Of a stretch of 64,000 bases of DNA, positions 48,052-62,000 are shown one piece after another. The translations under genes were made by a program, and so were the position numbers. Under the pieces are notes generated by a model. The model worked only from the letters and a program-made list of their open reading frames with translations, had not been told where the DNA came from and searched no databases. The stretch lies in contig CM048591.1 in NCBI GenBank assembly GCA_026413225.1, forward strand, positions 73,868,052 to 73,932,051, in the 5' to 3' direction. Within the stretch, counting starts at the first letter, position 1; each line of letters starts with the position of its first letter. This DNA comes from Otis tarda (Eukaryota > Chordata > Aves > Otidiformes > Otididae).

Positions 48052-51000
48052 CATTGCCTCCAAGTCTAAGAGCTGAGCAGTGCCTTTTTCCTGATGCACT
48101 TTTGTAACTTACTCACTTGGCACATAAGAATGGCAGAAAATGGATGTTGAGCGTTGGATGAAACTCCTGTTGACTGACTTGGCTATGGGTGTAGAGGAGC
48201 AGTTAGGAAGGAGAGTCGATCAAGTGATACATAAACTGCGTCAGAGGAGGGAGAACATATTTTTCTGCTTCTTTCACCCCCTGTTCCCCAGATACTCTAT
48301 TGGAGGCTCTCTAGCTATGACACAATGCAGAGCAGTATGAAGATGTGCATAGCTATTCATTCTCTACAGAAGATTCAGCTCTGACCTTCACACAAACAGC
48401 AGAGCTGCGTAGATCTTAAGGTAAAATTTCCACTGCTACCTGTGGGAATTTTACCATGGAAAAGAGTACAGGTCTGGGCCCAGCATGTGAGATTGGTCTG
48501 TGTTTGCCAGGGGTTTTGTTGACACTGAAGTTCCTAAAGAAAGATAACCATTATGATGGCCAATTGATTCTTAACAGTGTCCTGTCTGGGCTTGCCTGGA
48601 TGTATGATTCACTTGAAATGCTTTTTGCTTTGAGTCAATCATATGGCTTCTGACACTGGAATTTTTAGCAAAGAGAGACATTTGCTGATTTTGAAATCTT
48701 CTGAACGTGCAAGCAATGCATTAATTTTTTTTGAGGTGCAAACATAGCCTTGGCTTTCTGTGATCATGCAAACTGCGCACTGTCTTCTTGGAAGTGTTTT
48801 TCTTCAGCCCTTGATCCTATGTGTAAGGGACATAGGACCAAACATGATAACTTTAAGTGATGCAGCTCAGGGCTATGGTTCAGGAAACAGCTACTGCCTT
48901 AGCACCTCTACCTTTCTTCTGAATGTGCTCCAGTTGTTATTGTGGCACTTCCTCTCTTTCCTCTTTTTATACCTGTAATTCTTGACCTCAGATTCAGCAA
49001 CATGTTCTGCACAGGAATTATCATATTTGCTCCCTTTGGATTGCTCACATGCTTAGAGAAATGCATGTGGTAAGAGCTTTGAGTTCCCAAGACCTGAAAT
49101 CCTCATACCAAGATAGCTACCTTACATTAACTATCAGAACAACTTGAAAGCTGCCAAGCAATGTGACTGATATACTATTGATTGTGATTTTTAAAGCATT
49201 AGATATAGAGAGATTTCTTCTCTGAAAATTAAAGAGACTATTAAGAGAATAATGTGGGCAGACTTCACTAGATAATTGGGATATTATGCATTCTGGTCCA
49301 TCCTTTGATCTACCTTTCAATTGTCATGTTAAATAAAATCTATGCTGAGTACAAGCATGTGAGATCTCCTGTCTCTTTATTTACTATTTCAGCAAGGTGT
49401 GTGTCTTTCTCTCATTTATCTGGCAATTTCAGTTCCTCCTGTGTCAACATTTGGAATTATTGCTCATTTAGTAGCTTGGTTTGCATAACTGTAGTCATAA
49501 ATTACTTATTGTCAGTCCTAATGTTGTCAGACCTAATATATTAAGGACAAGAAAATCATGTATTATTTAGATATGAAGTGTGTATGTAAGAGAGGGTGTA
49601 ATTCTGGTATTTTCTTTTTTCCAAAACCTAAAAAAACCCAAATTTCATACATGTTTATGTATTAAAATGAATGGATGAATTAGCATTAATTAAATGCACT
49701 ATTTATAAACTAATTATACATGACTTTCATTGCAATCCAGTTTTTTAAAGTAATGTCAACTGTATTCCCACTTCTGCATTTTTAAATTTTATAAAGTGCT
49801 TTGTAGTAAAATCTCCTTTGTGGTATAACAAGCAAGAAAGAATTTGAATTCTTATGTTCAGAATGTAGTTCTAGGTCCTGATCTTTGAAAATGTTTGCTT
49901 ATGGGTTTTTACTCATGCAAACCTCCCACTTGAAACTAGTAAGCCCTTAGGTGACTGAGGATTGTCTACAGATGTACAGATTTGTAGGTCTGAAACTTCA
50001 CTGTGTCCCAGTTGAAAAGCCAAACAAAACTATCTGAGACCAGATTGCCCTGTATGGAAGGACTGGATAAAATCACTTCTCCATAAATGAAGAGGTGTCT
50101 CTACAGTTATTAACTAGGGGTTTTTTAAAGTATTTTGGGAGAGAGTGAAGTGGGGAATAACAAAAAAACCCAAAGCTTATTATTAATCTTTATTGGGAAA
50201 TGATTATCAGACTGTGGACCCACAGCTTAATTTTCATTAGTTTGATCCTTAGACTGGAATTCTCAGAAGGGGAAAGCTTTAGAAATATTTCCTTTTTACT
50301 TTCTTTGAATTTATTTTTTTTCCACTGGTTTGGTAAAACAAAGAGTATGAACAAAGAACATTTCTCCCTGTTAGGTGCTAAAATACATAGGTATACTGTC
50401 TTCCTGCATTCAGATCTGAGCCTAAATTAGCTGAAGTCTATGGAAAGATTCACATTTTCTTGACTGGATTTTTCTCAGACTTATCACTGGAGCACAGATT
50501 TGCATTTTAGAAATCTAGCAAACTATGCAAATGGTGCCCAAGTTGTGCTGCTGTAACTGTCGTGGTCCTCAGTGCGTCCCCAGAATCTCTCCAGAGAAAA
50601 AGCTTTAAGATCAGTGACAGAAACGTAAAGCTGGAAGTCCCTGCAAGAGACTGTGCTTGTGTAAATTGCTGTTAAAAACCTCTGTGGTAGGTGATTGTGC
50701 ATTGCCTGGGAAAGCCTGTTTGGCTGTTTCCACCAGCACACTTTTTACTCTATAGATTGTGTTTTCCCAGTCTGTTATCATTCTTGTTTTCTGAGTGCTT
50801 TGCAATTAATCTTTCTTAAAACGTCAGATTCAAGAAAGGATGCAGCACTTAAACTGTAATGAATGTTAGAATAATTAGCTCCTGACTCTGCTATATACCA
50901 CTTCTCTGAATAACATCCCAGGATAAGTTCCTTTTCCTGTTCTTCCCAAGGAGCTTATGCCGAGCTCTGTCTCAGTCTGTAGCTGTCAGTTTTTCTGAAC

Positions 51001-51390
51001 AAATGCTTAGTATATTGATCTGTTTTAACCAAATTTGACAGAAGAATGCATGAAGATCCATAGTTCTTATGAGTTTTCTGAAAATCTGTGGCTGGGCAGG
51101 TAACGGAGAGCTCAGCTGCCCTCCTAGAGATTCCCGACTGGCTGGAAGGTTGGCACGTAAGGCCTGTCCACTCTGTTGCTACAAGTCACATCTGGCTTCC
51201 TCTTGGTTAGGCATGCGAGGCAGAAAAGGGAGCATAAAGAAGGGGATTTGAAAAACGTGTGAGTGTTCTGTAAGTATTTTGTGAGGAAGATGAAACTTGG
51301 GAGGGAGTAGCTGCAGCTGCTGGTTTGGAAGAGAATAAATGCAATTTCACATTTCATTAGTTCCATCTTTTACAGAGATTTGGAATGAAT

Positions 51391-51446
51391 TTTTGTTTTG
51401 TTTGATTTGTTTTGCTTGTGGGTTTGTTTGTTTGTTTGTTTGTTGT
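51391..51446 (+). repeat. TTTG tetranucleotide microsatellite
   Basis: Imperfect TTTTG/TTTG units followed by about six clean TTTG units. A simple, length-variable repeat. Confidence 0.9.
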
Positions 51447-52248
51447 CAAAATCTTTGACCTGCTGGTTAATTTTCAGATTGTCATCCACTGTAACCCCTA
51501 TGTGATTTCCTTCAATTATATTGTTGGACTGTCTCATGTTTTATGTCCTCTTCCTAAGTGCAATTTGCACTTCAAATGCAACAACAGACTCTTTAAAAAA
51601 AAAAAGTTTTATGGGATTACATGAGTTACTGAAATGCAACATTTAGATGCACTTGCTGGGGTGTTATTTACTGTACGCTATAGGATAGGAAAGAAAAATG
51701 TTGCAAAAAATTATCTTTCTACTTCCTTACCTCACCATACTTATTCCTGGAGGTCTTGCTTTCAGCAGCCTGACTTTACTTTGACCATGCTTTTACAAAG
51801 TTTGTTCCGAAATATTGAAAATACATCATTCCTTACTCATCCCAAAAGCTACGCTTACAGACTGAGCAGGGAGAGAGTCCGATGATATTCTCGCTACTGC
51901 TACAATGATCCCCTTTAACTCCAAGGTTACCCGTGTACTCGGCATGCTGGACGAAAGAGTTTTATTCTGTTGCCTGGAAGGGATATGTTGTTTGGATAGA
52001 GAATTTCAGTCTGCAGAACTCAATACTTCCAAAAGAGTAGGGGTAATTCCAGTGTTAACAGCAAAAAAGACTGTGAAGTAGACAAAAGTCAGCTATGGCA
52101 ATAATATCAGACTTTAGTTGGTTCAGCTTGATATAAATTAAGTGCTGATTCTTGTTGCCTGCACTCTTCTTCCTTTTCAACTCTTACCAATCTGATGCTG
52201 TACTTGTAACTCAGATAAGTTACAATAAGATAAATACAACCAATTCCA

Positions 52249-52306
52249 ACTGTAAATGTTAGCATGTGCAAATGCAGCATACAGCTGCAGTATTTGCATT
52301 TACAGT
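52249..52306 (+). other. Imperfect inverted repeat with an octamer motif
   Basis: ACTGTAAAT (52249-52257) pairs with ATTTACAGT (52298-52306), GCAAAT (52268-52273) with ATTTGC (52292-52297), and GCAGC (52274-52278) with GCTGC (52284-52288), leaving a 5-base loop, a 10-base bulge on the left arm and a 3-base bulge on the right. The right arm holds ATTTGCAT, the POU-factor octamer. The large bulge is unlike a classical microRNA precursor. Confidence 0.5.
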
Positions 52307-55300
52307 CCTTATGAAATATTCCAGAGTAGACAAAAGACACACAGTTATTCTATTCATGCCTTAATTTTGGAATTACAACAGAATGTTTATTTGGTTTTTG
52401 ATGAGCTACGCTGCAGACGATTAAAGCTTTTCCCTAAACACTAGTAGGCAACAAATCAGCTGAAGAGCAATAAATTTTTTTTGCTGTTTTTTGGTATGTC
52501 TTGAAACAGTCCATTTAATTATATTGATTGCTCAGTGTGTTGGGAAAATAGCTGCACTTCTTATGTTCTTTTTAATGTCAGAGATAAATTGGAAGCATGT
52601 TACATTGTCAAAGGCAAAATTCCCATTGCCGTTAAAAGAATGGGCATTGGTCTTAAAAGCTCATTTTGAAACCACGCATCACTGCATGTCCTGTCTACAC
52701 TGAGGAGGAAATTTGGAGCACGTGAACTGGCAGAGGTACCCAGTGCTGAAAACTAGGTCTTGCACACGTGCAGTGTCACAATAATTCACAGGATTTTCAC
52801 TTTGTTGGTTACAGTGGACAGAAGTGCAATAAAATACATGATCATCTAAAACTCATATAAGTCAGCAAAACAGATACTAAGATTTTGGAAATAAGTAGAG
52901 TGGGTGCGCTGACCATTGCTCCTAGGTAGAATTTCCTCTTAAGCAGGGAATCACAAGGATGAGAATGTTCCCCCTCCTTTACATAAGCACATGCACATAT
53001 ACACACATGTGTATGTCTATACATGTATAAACTATGTATTGATATTATGCAAAATTCAGGGAGACACCATATATCTGGGACAGAACCATTCGTGCAGCCA
53101 CAGCTTGAAGTCTAGAATAGCCAACTCAACATGAACCCAGCTCCTCAAGAATAAATGCAGCAAAACCAGACTTGAATATTTCCCTAACACGAAAAGTCTC
53201 ACACGTTCCCTGGGCATGATCAATGAGCATTTAATAACTAAGGACCTAGCATGCTTAATTCAATGCTGAAGAAATACTGAAAACCTGTTTCACACTGACA
53301 AAAATTTCATACAAATTATCTTGTTTGCAGTGTATTGGTCACTGCAGTCTCTGCTACTGTGTATTTGGCCATTGTTAGAGGAAAATTAATTTATTTTAGG
53401 CCAGAGGTCCCTGCAGAGATTTCTCAGGACCCATATATGGTACTGGCTGTCCACCTTATTTCTAGATGTAAATTTAAATAAAAGCAGTAAAAATAAATTT
53501 ATGGTAAGAGGCTTCCTTATAAGCTATTATATCACCATTTGTTGAACAGGGAAAGGAAAGAGAGGAAGCCTATATGTAACTGTGCTCCTGTGTAGGTATC
53601 AAACACAGAAATACACATATGCAAACATTTATATTTATATATCAGCATACATAAAATAGCAAAATTGAAGGCTGGCCTCTAAATTGCAATAAAATGTTGA
53701 CGACTAGGAAAAGCAAGTGTGTCTTTTCCTTGAAATGAGACAGACTTATGACTTTGTGGTCTGCAAAAACACTTTTTGTCAGCTTAGAGTCCTCCCATGT
53801 AGCAGTGTCTGAAGATTTGAAAGATTCATGTAACTTCTTTAGCTTCCCATGGCTTGTCTGGTCTTACAGAGTACTCAGAGGCATTTCACAAAGTAAAATG
53901 CAGCACATAAATCTTCAAACAGATGAGCAGAGTTTGGAGCAGCAAGTGAACCACGGCGTGAGCAGAGTGGTGTAGGCTGCTTTTCATGGGCAGCCTGTGG
54001 CTCTGTTGGACCCTCCTCACCGTGCCTGGTACAGAAGTGACCGTTCCCGGCTCCTACATGTTGCCTGCAGCCGTGTCTGTAAAGTTACAGCCTAGCTTGC
54101 CTCAGAGCCTCCTCAGGCTGTTGGGTTTGGAGGAGTGGTATCCAAGACTGAATTGTTCCTGCCTGTCTTTGGAAGGCTAGTTCTGTTCCCAGATTCTTTC
54201 CTGACTCTGGTCCATATTTTGTGTTCCAAAGAGCTGTCTGATGGAGCCTGTGTAGTTTGCCCAACAATAGATCGCAGTGTGAATTTGTTGGCTGTGTTTT
54301 CCCTGAGGTGCCACAGCTGAGCCTCTTTTGCTTCTCCCAGGTATGCCAATGTCTTTATAAATTTGATATATTTGAAGCAGACATTTCTGTTCCTTCCCCT
54401 TCTTATCCCAAATTCAAGACACTAGATCCTGGAAGAACTTTGTTTAGATGATATTTTTGTTGGATTTTTTTCCTTTATTTATTGCTTTCTTTGTCTGTAT
54501 AGATTATTCAGCCTTGCACGCAACAATGTAGACATGCGAATGCCGTTATAGGGGAAGTCAAAGGCTTTGAAAAAATAATTGCATTCTCTTCTTTCCTGAC
54601 ATACGTAGCATATTTTCTCATTTGCACACTGGCTTTCCCTTATTCCCCTGTTTTCTGATATCATAGGAAGTACAGGATTTATTATTTTATATCCTTTGTT
54701 GTAATGAAAGAGAGTGTTCCTGTGTAGGAGTAAAGGTGGTCTGCTGAGTAATCACTGGGTGTTGTATGGTTTGACAAATCTCCAATAATTGTCCATAAGG
54801 CTATGCAATACTGTGATTGAACTTCATATTTGTGCTCTAATTTATAGCATTTTAAGGCAAATTCCCTTTCACCTAACAAGTAGGTACATGGTAAGTGAGC
54901 TAGTCATTTTATTTGAAAAAAAAAAGATCACAAGAGGTACAATTGCAGTGCATGAGTCTACCACCCCTTTACATAAAAAAAAAAAAACAAGTTACTTGGA
55001 TGAGTAAGAATTACTCACAACAGCTTACTAATGCTTAAAAAAGTGACATTAAATTTAACCCAAATTTAAGCAATATTAACAGAAATTACAAAGTTAAGTT
55101 GTTATGGGATCCTTTATAAAAGAAGTCATGGTATGCAATGTCTGGTACTGTCTTTGACCTGGGTTATACAGCTTGCCTAGGTCTTTTTCTTCCCTCCTGT
55201 TTATCATGTATGATTGTTATCTTGTGTGGCTTTTGAAGACTTCGATGCCAATGAATTAATTCTTCTTTCTCAATTACTACTTTTTTTTTTTCTTAGGCAT

Positions 55301-57109
55301 TGAAATATTTTTTTTTAAATGAAAGAGGGCATTTTGACTGCCTTGTGATTATGACCTATTTTGAGACAGAACAAAACCAACACACTACAAATTAAAAAAA
55401 AAATAAAAGATTTTTAAATGGTGAACCACATACTTATATGTCCTCTTGAAGAAAAAAAAAAATAGGGTTTATTTGAATCAGTCCTAAAACCATAAATCAG
55501 GAGGAATATTACAGAAAGCTGAGTTTTGACATGCAAAGTGTAAACCCCAGGAACCATAGTTTTGTTTTAGGGAATGTAAGCAAAATAACTCTTTAATTTC
55601 TGAGAAAAACATTTAGAGGCTTGTATTTTATCTCTAAGCTTCCTACTAATATCTTGCCAGCCAGCTTCCTGTTGGCTTCAACTGAGAGATTTGCAAAAGA
55701 GTCAATAACATGAAGTGAAAGTGGTTTATGTGAGTAGGAGTGCATAATTTATAAACAATGCTTTACTAGTAAGCACTAGTTAGAGGAGAGGCTAATATCA
55801 AACTTGCTTGAAGTCAGAAAGCTTTATCTCTGATGTTAGTCAATACATAACAGGATCAGACCCTTGTAACACAGTGCTTTGATGCTGCACAGATTTGTCT
55901 TTGAGACTGTTTCTACATAACAATACCTAAAAATCAGAATAGCAAACTTCCCTCCAGTTAGGTAAAATGTACTGTATATACTTGCTCTAAAACAGCAACA
56001 GGTGGGTTAGAATTTCATAAATATCATGCTAACATGAAAAGAAAATAATTCCTTCTTATACTGTTACAGATTTTTCCACTAGTTTCTGGAAAGAGCGATT
56101 TATATCATCCCTCTGCCCAGGGATGCATTCAGAAAGGTAATTTTCAACAAGCCAAAGAATTCTCTCCTCTCCTTCAAGAGTCAATTTGCTTGGCCCTCAC
56201 TAGGGACAGCAAAACTTCAGTTACTCTGAAATTTTGTGCACGAGACGTTTCCAGGACCAAGACTTCATCTTTGCGAAGAGCTTTATGTAAACCTCAAAAC
56301 CTGAAAAAAACAAAAGGTTTTCATTCAACCTTTCATGATCACTAGTGTTAAGCATGACTTAAAAGTCTAAGAAGATAGAGGGAGCTGGTTTTGAAAAATT
56401 TCAGAATCAACTAAAAAAAGTTTTATGCATTTACTAAGCCTGATTCTACCAAAATGTTCATTCTGGACAATTGAAAAATAGGCAGATATACTGTGGAGGT
56501 GATTGAGAGCGAGGGTATTTTTTGTTTGTATATGACTCATTTTAGTAAATTACAACAGTATTTTATTAAAGACATCAAGCATATGACTTGAGGTGATTTA
56601 AGACTCTCAGATTTGGTAGTAGGGAGATAATTTGTGTCATCGGATCTCCGTCCAGTAATGCATTTAAGCACATCCATGCTCTTAGCTCGTGCAGAGCTGT
56701 ATGCAGTACATACTTGCAGGTTCGTTTTGGATCTGTAGCTTTTACTGTTCTTTCTGTAAAACAATTGCAGCTGCTCATCACAAAGCATTGTGAGCTAATA
56801 TGGACAAGGGACTATTTCAGGTTAAGTTTTACCCTCTTCTTATTTGCACACTGCCAACAAGAACAAAGTTTGCCATGAAGATGGTTGCAAGAAAACTTGA
56901 TAATCACTGTAGGTGTTGAAATGCTCAGTAGTCACTAGGTTCTCAGGCAACAGTACAACTACTGGTAAAAATCCTATTAAAAACTATTCAATAGAAATCC
57001 AGACAAACTAAATCAAAAGACGTCAATTTAGTGTCTAGTGCCCAAGGCGCTCACAATGAGTTTTAAAAAACTTCTAGCCAAAAATGTAAGACTCTTTTTT
57101 TCTTCTTCC

Positions 57110-57960
57110 CCTTCTCTCCTTGGTCACAGGGAGCTGATGGCCACAAGAGACATCCTGTAAGCCCGTCCCTGGCCGTATGTCAGATGCCTTCAGCTGAAGG
57201 CCAGGTGAAGTGGTGGACAATTTTGGTCTCCAGCATGCTTGCCATCCCAACTTGAGGATTGCTGTTCACAGCAGCAGGGAATGTGCCAGCTTTCACAGGT
57301 CCATACTTGCAGGAGGAGTGCTAGATCTGCGAGGCAGCACCCTGCCATCCGGCTTCTGGCTGGCACCTGAGCAGATGAGTAATCCTCCGGCGGGGGATGC
57401 ATTCCAGCTGAAGGGAGCCATCTCTTGTTCCTCGGGCCCCAAGCAAAACTCAAAATGAGCAGCTGTTTCCTCAGGAAGAGTTAGGGGCTCACCAGGCACG
57501 TGGGGCTCTCAAGATAAGTTCTTCTGGAGGTTTTTGAGGAACAGTGGTATGACATATGCTTAGGTACGATGGAAGGAATTCTTCTCTGGTGAAGGAGCCA
57601 GGACTGCAGATCTTCTGGCTTCTCTTGGCTTGCAGTCAACCCCTCTGAGCTGCCTTCAAGTCCCAGCTGGGTGTAAAAGGCATGTTCACATTTCTCCTCA
57701 GCATCAGGTCAACAACATAGAAGTGTGTAGACAGCTATGCTAAGTCCAAGACAGTCAGAAAAACAGCTTTACGGTGCTCGCCAGCAATGTCACCTTGGTG
57801 GTCTATGGGTGAGGAGGATGGCCAAAGTCAGGGCCAGCAGTGGTGATGGTGCCTGCGCATCACCCACAGCCATGCCCAGTGCCTGAGAGGCATGTGGGGC
57901 AAACCGCTGGGCCGTGGGTGTATCAGGCAGGGCTCAAAAGGCGAGCAGGCAGTTCAGCCA
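57110..57960. other. GC-richer block of unknown nature
   Basis: This block is visibly richer in G, C and CpG (for example CCTCCGGCGGGGG near 57385) than the DNA around it and is free of CR1 or simple repeats. Overlapping open frames exist on both strands (57210-57458 plus, 57190-57499 minus region, 57840-58222 plus), but none has a recognisable domain. It could be an unrecognised LTR or other transposon, a non-coding RNA exon, or a diverged processed pseudogene. Confidence 0.35.
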
Positions 57961-58983
57961 TGCCATCACTCATCCTTACGCCTGCAAGCAAAACTCATTT
58001 TCCATGTATTCTCTATTCCACTGCCAGTCCTCTGAATCACTGTGTCTTTCCCTGCTTCCCCCTCACTCATATGCACACCTAGCTTGCATCCCGTTTTGTA
58101 AAAGATTTTTTAAAAATCGAAGTTTGCTACCTACAGATTTTTTGGGATATTTCTTGTATAACCCTGCCTTTGCCTTCCTCATTGGGCAAGACATACAATA
58201 CAGTAGAAACAAAAATGTGTGATGTTTTTCTTGATCTTTTTGCTAATAGCTTCATACTAACCAGCAGGAATCATTTCAAAATGCCATAAAAGTAAATAAA
58301 AGGAAAAAAAACAAACTTGACATGTAATAAATAATTTAACACTTCACCCTAACGCAACCTGCAATGTCTTTCAGTCATATTACGGATGTATACTCATCAG
58401 TTTCTGTGGTGTTTTGCATAGATTTCATTAGTAGGAACAGAGTAATATTAAAATACACACATATACACAATTTGCTGGCTTTTCAGTTCATTATTAAATA
58501 CTTCACCTCTGGGCAGATGACTAATATGCTATTAAACTTCTCTATCTTTGGGTTGTGTCATAGCCAAAAAAGGGGTGCAGTCACTCACGATCTTTATTAA
58601 ATAAGCTGAATACACCCACTCAGGGAAAATGCTGTTGTATGACTTTAATGTGTCCTACGGCAGCATTAACATGCTTTTGAGTCATTTAGCTCCATGTTGT
58701 GGATCTACAATAATGACTCCATAGTGAATACTGGGGGAAATTTCTATTGTAATCCTGTGCTGAGCAGTTTCGGAGGCATTACTCAGAAGTTTTAAATTTA
58801 CAGTTAGCGGAAGGAGAACTTTGACTGCATGTTGGATTGTGGCAGCTTGTGTTTGGACCTGGAGCTGCCCTACAGTCCAGCACTGATGACAGTTTTTCGC
58901 TGTCATAAAAATGTAGTTGCTTTTGTTCAGTAATAAAAGGCAGGTGTAGACAGTTGTATCCCAATGCTAGCCAAATTTGCGTC

Positions 58984-59082
58984 ATCCCAGTTCAGATCCT
59001 CTCTCTGCCAAAGACCTCTCATATAATTTTCCTTATTTTCCTGGGTATTTGGTTTCTTATATGTAAACCAGGATAATTAAAA
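58984..59082 (+). mobile_element. Possible MIR-like SINE relic
   Basis: ATCCCAGTTCAGATCCTCTC, CTCTGCCAAAGACC, then TTTGGTTTCTTATATGTAAA and CCAGGATAATTAAAAT follow the order of the MIR core in sense orientation (CCCGGCTCTGCCACTTAC..., ...CTCAGTTTCCTCATCTGTAAAATGGGGATAATAATA). The spacing is right, but identity is low and the call was made by eye. Confidence 0.4.
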
Positions 59083-62000
59083 TGCTTTTTTTGCCATTCC
59101 AACTTGCAGTGGGTAGCATGACCCTGATCTGTGGAGGGGAAGTTTTGCCCCCTCCAGCGTACCAGGGCTGTGCATGGAAGTGGGGACTTTGCTACTGAGG
59201 TGTCGAGGCACTGCAGCACTGCAGCTCATTCCTCTTACATTGCTGCTTAATCGAGGGATAAAACCAGTGCTGAGTGTTTGGTGTCGCAGGTCACTGCTGC
59301 GAACTACGGAGTTTGTGTACCAGGGAATACAGTGAGCTGTAGTAAACTATTTGTGTGGGGCAATATAATCCTGAAGAAATTTTTAGTGTCAATTTTTCTG
59401 TTACAAAATTGTAATCTTCTTATGGATTAATCTTTAATAGAATAGATACTAAACTTGAATAATTTCCTATTGATTTTGTTATTAATTCTGTCTAGAACTA
59501 GACATAAACTCTTTTTTTTTTTTTCTTTTAAACCAAAATATTCATGAAGAGGTGAAAACGTGCAACTGCTGTGGATGGTAAATAGCAAATCCAAACGGCT
59601 TATATAATACACAACATGTCAGGAAATCTTCCGTGAATATAATTTAGACCAGAACCAGCCTATTTTCAAGGGAGAATACAAGACACTCTTCACCCTTCCA
59701 CCCATTAAATTATCTCTGTAAAATACTAGATTAATAAATCTAATAATTTCAACAGAAAGCAGTTTTCTCTGGTAACTTGGCTTTAACAAATTGTTTCTTT
59801 GTCACCGTAACTTCTTTGTCTACCCTTAAAGCTGCCCCTATTAAATGTTGCATGAGAGTGATTCAAAGCCATTTAGAAGAACACAACTCTAATTACTCAT
59901 ACAGGACCAAACTTGACAGAAAATTTGGTATATTGTTCTGGCAGTAGCTAACAGTGACGACACTGTAAATAAACTCATCTTATGAACAAAGTCATTCAGT
60001 GTGTTGTTATGAATGGAGAATCATCTGATTTGCTTGTGTATAGGACATATTTTTGTTTGGAAAATAATTTTTAAATTAAAGACGTGATATTCAGGAAGTT
60101 TTTTCTAATATTCATAGCTTTTTCCCAAGCTTGCGCTCCTTGAAACAAACTTGGAATACTGTAGGCTTTTTATTTTGTAAATGAAGAGGTTCCTTGTCCT
60201 CTCACTGGAACATAGTGTAGTGATAATGCTGTAAATTCTAAGAATTCTAGTAAGTCTTAGTTACTCTAGTAGCACTAACAACACAATGGTGTAAATTCGA
60301 GTAATTTTAAGAAATGTCTGTTGCAGTAAGGGAACAATACGGAAGCTAAATTTAAAATCTTTCCAGGAGAGAAAAAGCAAAACCTATTTATTTCTCTGAA
60401 GAACTTAATCAGTAAGAACTCTTTCCTTTACTCCTACTTATTTTATATATTGCATTACCATGGAAGTACCTAAATTGAAAGCAGTTTGATAAACTGTTAC
60501 TCAGCATGAATAAAGGAAAAACTATCAGAATGATAAAGAATCAAGGGCGTTTTAAAAATTGCTTTTCAATGCACATATTTATTGTGAATGCCTCAGCTTT
60601 AGGAATCTAATGTCTAACCTTACAGTGCTATGTGGTAGATTCTGAATTTTCTGTGTGGCAACATTTCTCATTTAATTTCTGAGACATAAATTGCCTAATG
60701 TTGATCTTTAAAGAACTTTTAAAGTTTCTAAACTCTTAATGGAAAAAAATAAATTAATATGACTGTGATCAGAATTACACTAAGACAAAGGTGCTTAGAT
60801 TGCCATGGCTACTCTGCTAGTGAAAGGCAATACTCAACTTTATCTCATTGTGTTTGTCACCACATAAAGGTTCTTATTGTGTAACTATTTAAATTGTTTT
60901 TGTTTTTCTATAACTTCCAGCTTTAATCAAAAGAGATACAATCAGAAAAAATAACCCACCATGTGGACTGAAACAAGGAAAATATTTTAAACCCTTTTTT
61001 TGTGAACCCTTTGTGTCTTAAGGGTTGTTAGTACATCTAAGGGATTGCAAATTAGGGTCCTATATATTAACTGTTATTTCATAAAGTCAGGCTAAAGACA
61101 AAGACAACATTAGTGCAGCTATACGATGGTATGATTATTATTAAAATAAAAAACCAACAACTCACAAGCACGTTAGCAAAAATATTAATAATTTAGACAT
61201 CAAGCTGACACATACTGGACTAACTTCCTTCCCCCTTAACATTCATAAGTCTATACAGGTCTTATATTGTGATTCAGATCTCATAATTTAGCGAAACAAA
61301 CTTAATCAGAGGTGTTCATTAAATAACAATTCCGATACGGAGATAATTTAGAATGACTAATTAAAGACCTGCTTTCTTTTCCTCTATGATTCTCTGAAAA
61401 GTTCTACAAAGGTGTAATTTGCTAATTAAATCACGAGATCCAAATCAATGTTTCAGGCATTTAATTGCTTAGTGTTGTGCTTTTCTCTAAGAAATCATGG
61501 AAATTTCCATGAGAATTGAGGATGTACCTTCTTATTACCTTTTAAAACTATCTTTTCATTTAAGATGTTGATAACATCTTTTTCTTTACGGCCTTAGAAA
61601 GAAATGGACTAAAACCAAGAAAGGCTTTGAATTTGGAATATATTGAAATTGGGTGTGCTTGAAATTATGCAGTTGAAAGCATTTCTCAGGGCCAAGCTGG
61701 TATTTAGGTAAAGCATAGCAAAGCAATTAAGTGCACCCTTATTTCTGTCCCTGTTCACTGGAGGACAGAAGCACATATTCCAATGGAAGAATGTATTTCT
61801 GTAATTTTGCACAAATAATTTTTAATTTGTTTTCCTCTCTTTCCCTCCTTATTTCTAGGTGCAAAATTAATGCTTAAAAAATTTGTGAAAACTCAGTGTA
61901 GATTTTTTCCTTGTTCCTTCCTGGTAATTTCCACAACCCTGTCAAGAAAGAAATATAATTTCATATTTGGTGCTGGTGTGAATGACGGTGCCTACTCCCT

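Larger units (their letters stand above)
48052..58983. other. Non-genic stretch of about 11 kb
   Basis: No exon can be supported. It contains a TTTG microsatellite (51391-51446), a hairpin (52249-52306), A-tracts near 54917, 54977 and 55396, and a GC-richer block at about 57110-57960. Open frames on both strands lack recognisable domains. Confidence 0.5.

Noticed and set aside
47691..48107. 138-codon plus-strand frame
   Set aside because: It is the antisense of a CR1 3' end; similar frames recur at 21404 and 35834 for the same reason.
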